This document shows positions 4,715-7,223 of a DNA stretch of 7,223 bases, in pieces. Below the pieces are notes generated by a model. That model was not told the origin of the DNA, made no database searches, and saw only the letters and a program-made list of their open reading frames with translations. The position numbers and the translations under genes were made by a program. The stretch is from assembly GCA_021803645.1 (NCBI GenBank), contig JAJZLI010000057.1:1-7223 (forward strand), given 5' to 3'. Each line of letters begins with the position of its first letter. The first letter of the stretch is position 1. The stretch is from a bacterium. Lineage in GTDB: Bacteria; Patescibacteriota; Dojkabacteria; JAKAPS01; JAJZLI01.

Positions 4715-7223
4715 TTATTCATATCTTAATGCATTCAATGCAGATATTCTTCTTGTTCTTACTGCAGGGTATATTCCTGTTATTCCTCCTACTATTACAG
4801 AAAGGATTATAACCAAAATAACCATGCTCCAAGGAATAGTAGATATATTTATATATCCACCACCTTTAGAAATAGATATTATTGATAGTAATATACTTAA
4901 TATTTTCCCAATAACATAACCAAATATTATGCCTAGGATTCCACCAAGAACTGACATTACCATAGATTCTGTCAAGAATAGTTCCATAACCTCACTTGAT
5001 TGCATTCCAAGAGCTTTCATTAATCCAACTTCCCTGGTTCTCTCAAGAAGAGATATTGTCAAGGTATTAAGCATACCTAATGCTGCAACTATTAGGGCAA
5101 TAAACCCAAATAGAGCTAATATGATTTTCAATGTATTAAACACCCCATTAATTTGTGAGACAGTATCTGCAACTGATGTTGTTGCATATCCGTATGATTC
5201 TATTTGTTTCCTTACCAATGCAAGTTGATTTGCCTGGCTTACAACAACTTCAAGTTGAGAATAGTCTGTAATACCAATTGACCTTAAATCTATAAAAGGT
5301 ACATATATATCAGGTGTGGCAGTACCAGGGAGCACACCTACTATTTTAAATGTAATTGGCTTTGTTTGTATAGACTGGCTTGTATTTCCTAGAAGGTTAG
5401 ATGTTACAATAAATGATGCTTGAAATGTTTTTCCTATGGCCTTTTGAATAGGTATCCCAAGCTCAATTAACATTGCTTGGTTTACTACAGCATCATTTGA
5501 TGAGGATAGTAGGGATACTATTGTTGTTTTTGGTGTTTGTACTGGAGTAGAAAGGGAAGGAACATTTATGAAAGGAAGAGATCCATTTCCTGTTTGGTTT
5601 TCAGGGGTGCTGTTTGATGCAGTGCTATTTCCTTGTTGACTTGATTGTTGCTGGGTTTCTACTGGAAGCGTATTTGTTAAGTTGTTATTATTGAAGAAAT
5701 TTCCACTAATAGGATTAATACTCAAAGATTTTAGATACCCAGTTGTTACTCCATATACTGCCATGTCAGAATTTGAATTATTGTAATTTACTTTTCCAAC
5801 CACAGATATAATAGGGTATACATTAGTAACATTTGGAATAGATTTTAATTTATATAATGTACTATCGTTAATCTGTAATTTGCTTCCTGTTTGTATTGAA
5901 ACACTTGCTTCTTTAATTGCTCCTAGTTTTGCAACTCTTGAAATAACTAGGGATTGTAGTCCATACCCTAGTGATACTAAGAATACAATCATTCCTACTC
6001 CTATCATTATTCCTCCAATTGTTACAAAGGTTCGGGATCTTTTTGCATGTAAATTACTATAAGAGAGGTTTATTACAGTTTCTCTCCCTATTTTTCCAGG
6101 AATTTTTCTGTCAAATATAAATTTTAATCCTTTAGATATTTGCTTGCGTATGTATTGTAGTTGATTGGCTCCTATATACTTTAATATTTTTATAGATAGT
6201 ATAGCTCTTATAGTAATGTTAATTATTGAGAAGAATAGCATAATTAAGAAGGATATTCCCTGTAGTACTCCATTTGTTACATAATTCATATCTACTTTTA
6301 TTACCTTTATGAGTTTATGTGAATGGAATAACCTCAATGGTAAGTTGATGATATTTATAAGTAAATTTATAACCACTATAAATATCCAGACAAAAATTGA
6401 CAGTATAAATTGAAATAGTCTTCTTAATAAGTTTGGTGGAGGCTCTTCTGGTGATGCATACTTTTCAGGAATAGGTTCTTCTTTAAAATCTTGTACCTTT
6501 ATGTGTCTACTTCCCTGTTCAAGTTGTTGTGATTCTGTACCACTTTTTCTTTTAGATTCTCTAATAGTCTCATCTTCTTGCACCGTATTTCTCTGAAACA
6601 TTCCCATAATTGTTCCATCAAATATTTTTATAGTTCTCTTGGCATATTTTATATATGCTAAGTCGTGAGTAACCATGATGATAGTTTTTCCCTTATTGTT
6701 AAACATCTGAAGGAGTTCCATTAATTCTTCTCCTGATTGATAATCAAGGTTTCCTGTTGGCTCATCTGCCACTATTATATCGGGATCTGTAATTATTGCT
6801 CTCATAAGTGCAATCTTTTGCTGTTCTCCTGAGGAAAGTTCTGTTGGGGAAAAATCAGCCCATTTTTCCATTGATATATTTTGTAGAAGGGCCATTCCTT
6901 TCTGTTTTGCAGTATCCTTATCTATTCCAAGTAGTAATAGAGGAAACGCTATATTATCAATTACAGATAACGATTGTATCCAATTTGACTGTTGATATAC
7001 CATCCCAATGTATCTTTTCCTAAACTCTGATCTTTGATCTTCATCCCAGTTTGCATATATATTTTGGTTTAATAGTTCAACCTTTCCTGTTGTTGGAACT
7101 TCTAAGCCTAAAAGAGTATGAAGTAGTGTAGATTTTCCAGATCCTGATGGTCCTAGTATAATGGCAAAATCCCCTTTGTATATTGATAGTGACATATCTT
7201 TCAATACTGGTATTTGTCTTTCT
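4715..7223 (-). CDS. MacB-like ABC transporter, ATPase fused to FtsX/MacB-type permease (5' end outside the window)
   Basis: The reading frame is open to the window edge, so the N-terminus, probably a few tens of residues or fewer, is missing. The visible edge reads ERQIPVLKDMSLSIYKG. Residues are counted here from the Leu codon at 7204. The ATPase domain (1 to about 200) has Walker A GPSGSGKST (18-26), a Q-loop glutamine in VYQQ (69-72), the signature LSSGEQQK (123-130, usually LSGGE), Walker B IIVADEPT (143-150), D-loop GNLD and switch His180. A charged, probably disordered linker (205-257) and two extra hydrophobic helices (about 264-285 and 313-335) follow. The permease has a helix at 393-416, a large extracytoplasmic domain with a Q/S/N/T-rich insert (505-560), and helices near 692-716, 748-775 and 793-814. 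It ends ALNALRYE, typical of the family. MacB-type proteins use ATP to drive mechanical work on substrates outside the membrane; the substrate here is unknown. Confidence 0.92.
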   Translation of the reverse strand, partial: ERQIPVLKDMSLSIYKGDFAIILGPSGSGKSTLLHTLLGLEVPTTGKVELLNQNIYANWDEDQRSEFRKRYIGMVYQQSNWIQSLSVIDNIAFPLLLLGIDKDTAKQKGMALLQNISMEKWADFSPTELSSGEQQKIALMRAIITDPDIIVADEPTGNLDYQSGEELMELLQMFNNKGKTIIMVTHDLAYIKYAKRTIKIFDGTIMGMFQRNTVQEDETIRESKRKSGTESQQLEQGSRHIKVQDFKEEPIPEKYASPEEPPPNLLRRLFQFILSIFVWIFIVVINLLINIINLPLRLFHSHKLIKVIKVDMNYVTNGVLQGISFLIMLFFSIINITIRAILSIKILKYIGANQLQYIRKQISKGLKFIFDRKIPGKIGRETVINLSYSNLHAKRSRTFVTIGGIMIGVGMIVFLVSLGYGLQSLVISRVAKLGAIKEASVSIQTGSKLQINDSTLYKLKSIPNVTNVYPIISVVGKVNYNNSNSDMAVYGVTTGYLKSLSINPISGNFFNNNNLTNTLPVETQQQSSQQGNSTASNSTPENQTGNGSLPFINVPSLSTPVQTPKTTIVSLLSSSNDAVVNQAMLIELGIPIQKAIGKTFQASFIVTSNLLGNTSQSIQTKPITFKIVGVLPGTATPDIYVPFIDLRSIGITDYSQLEVVVSQANQLALVRKQIESYGYATTSVADTVSQINGVFNTLKIILALFGFIALIVAALGMLNTLTISLLERTREVGLMKALGMQSSEVMELFLTESMVMSVLGGILGIIFGYVIGKILSILLSIISISKGGGYINISTIPWSMVILVIILSVIVGGITGIYPAVRTRRISALNALRYE

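Noticed and set aside
4929..5228. A 99-residue + strand open frame
   Set aside because: It is antisense to the conserved permease domain of the ABC transporter and has no family features.
5880..6062. A 60-residue + strand open frame
   Set aside because: It is a shadow of the first permease helix of the transporter on the other strand.
6808..7023. A 71-residue + strand open frame
   Set aside because: It is antisense to the ATPase domain between the Q-loop and the ABC signature, and so is explained by that gene.
7202..7204. TTG at 7204 as start codon of the ABC transporter
   Set aside because: The frame continues upstream to the window edge with ERQIPV, which fits the usual beta strand before the LKDMSL element of ABC ATPases. 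The TTG is an internal Leu codon and the gene is partial.

Overview
The window is a strongly AT-rich, gene-dense bacterial segment that uses the standard bacterial code. TGA ends rnpA, the pilM-pilN fusion gene and pilO, and no gene reads through it, so the UGA-recoding lineages are excluded. Compact proteins, a YidC without the large N-terminal domain of Gram-negative forms, an L34 beginning MTKRTYQPKK, many 4-bp ATGA overlaps and a PilM/N/O pilus module suggest a Candidate Phyla Radiation (Patescibacteria) genome. This placement is an inference from style; another deep-branching low-GC phylum is possible.

Left part, + strand (1-1459): a promoter, then rpmH (ribosomal protein L34), rnpA (RNase P protein) and yidC (membrane protein insertase), in the classic order found beside dnaA/oriC in many bacteria. 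The rpmH -10 box overlaps a perfect consensus DnaA box (TTATACACA on the minus strand). dnaA itself is not in the window.

Middle and right part, - strand (7223 down to 1419): a MacB-like ABC transporter with ATPase and permease in one chain comes first in transcription order and is cut by the right edge of the window. After a 104-bp gap with a palindrome and a possible promoter come a PilM-PilN fusion gene, pilO, a small single-pass membrane protein in the place where pilP often lies, and rsmA (16S rRNA dimethyltransferase). The last four are tightly packed and look like one operon. rsmA runs tail-to-tail into yidC with a 41-bp overlap of coding sequence.

Working together: PilM (cytoplasmic, actin-like), PilN and PilO (single-pass proteins with extracytoplasmic domains) form the alignment/inner-membrane platform of a type IV pilus. 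Here PilM and PilN are one polypeptide, joined exactly at the PilN N-terminal peptide (INILP) that in other bacteria docks into PilM. A Shine-Dalgarno-like AGGA and an ATG lie at the junction and could also yield free PilN. The left operon supplies translation and membrane-insertion housekeeping. I found no CRISPR array, tRNA, rRNA or insertion sequence, and no gene-free stretch over 300 bases.
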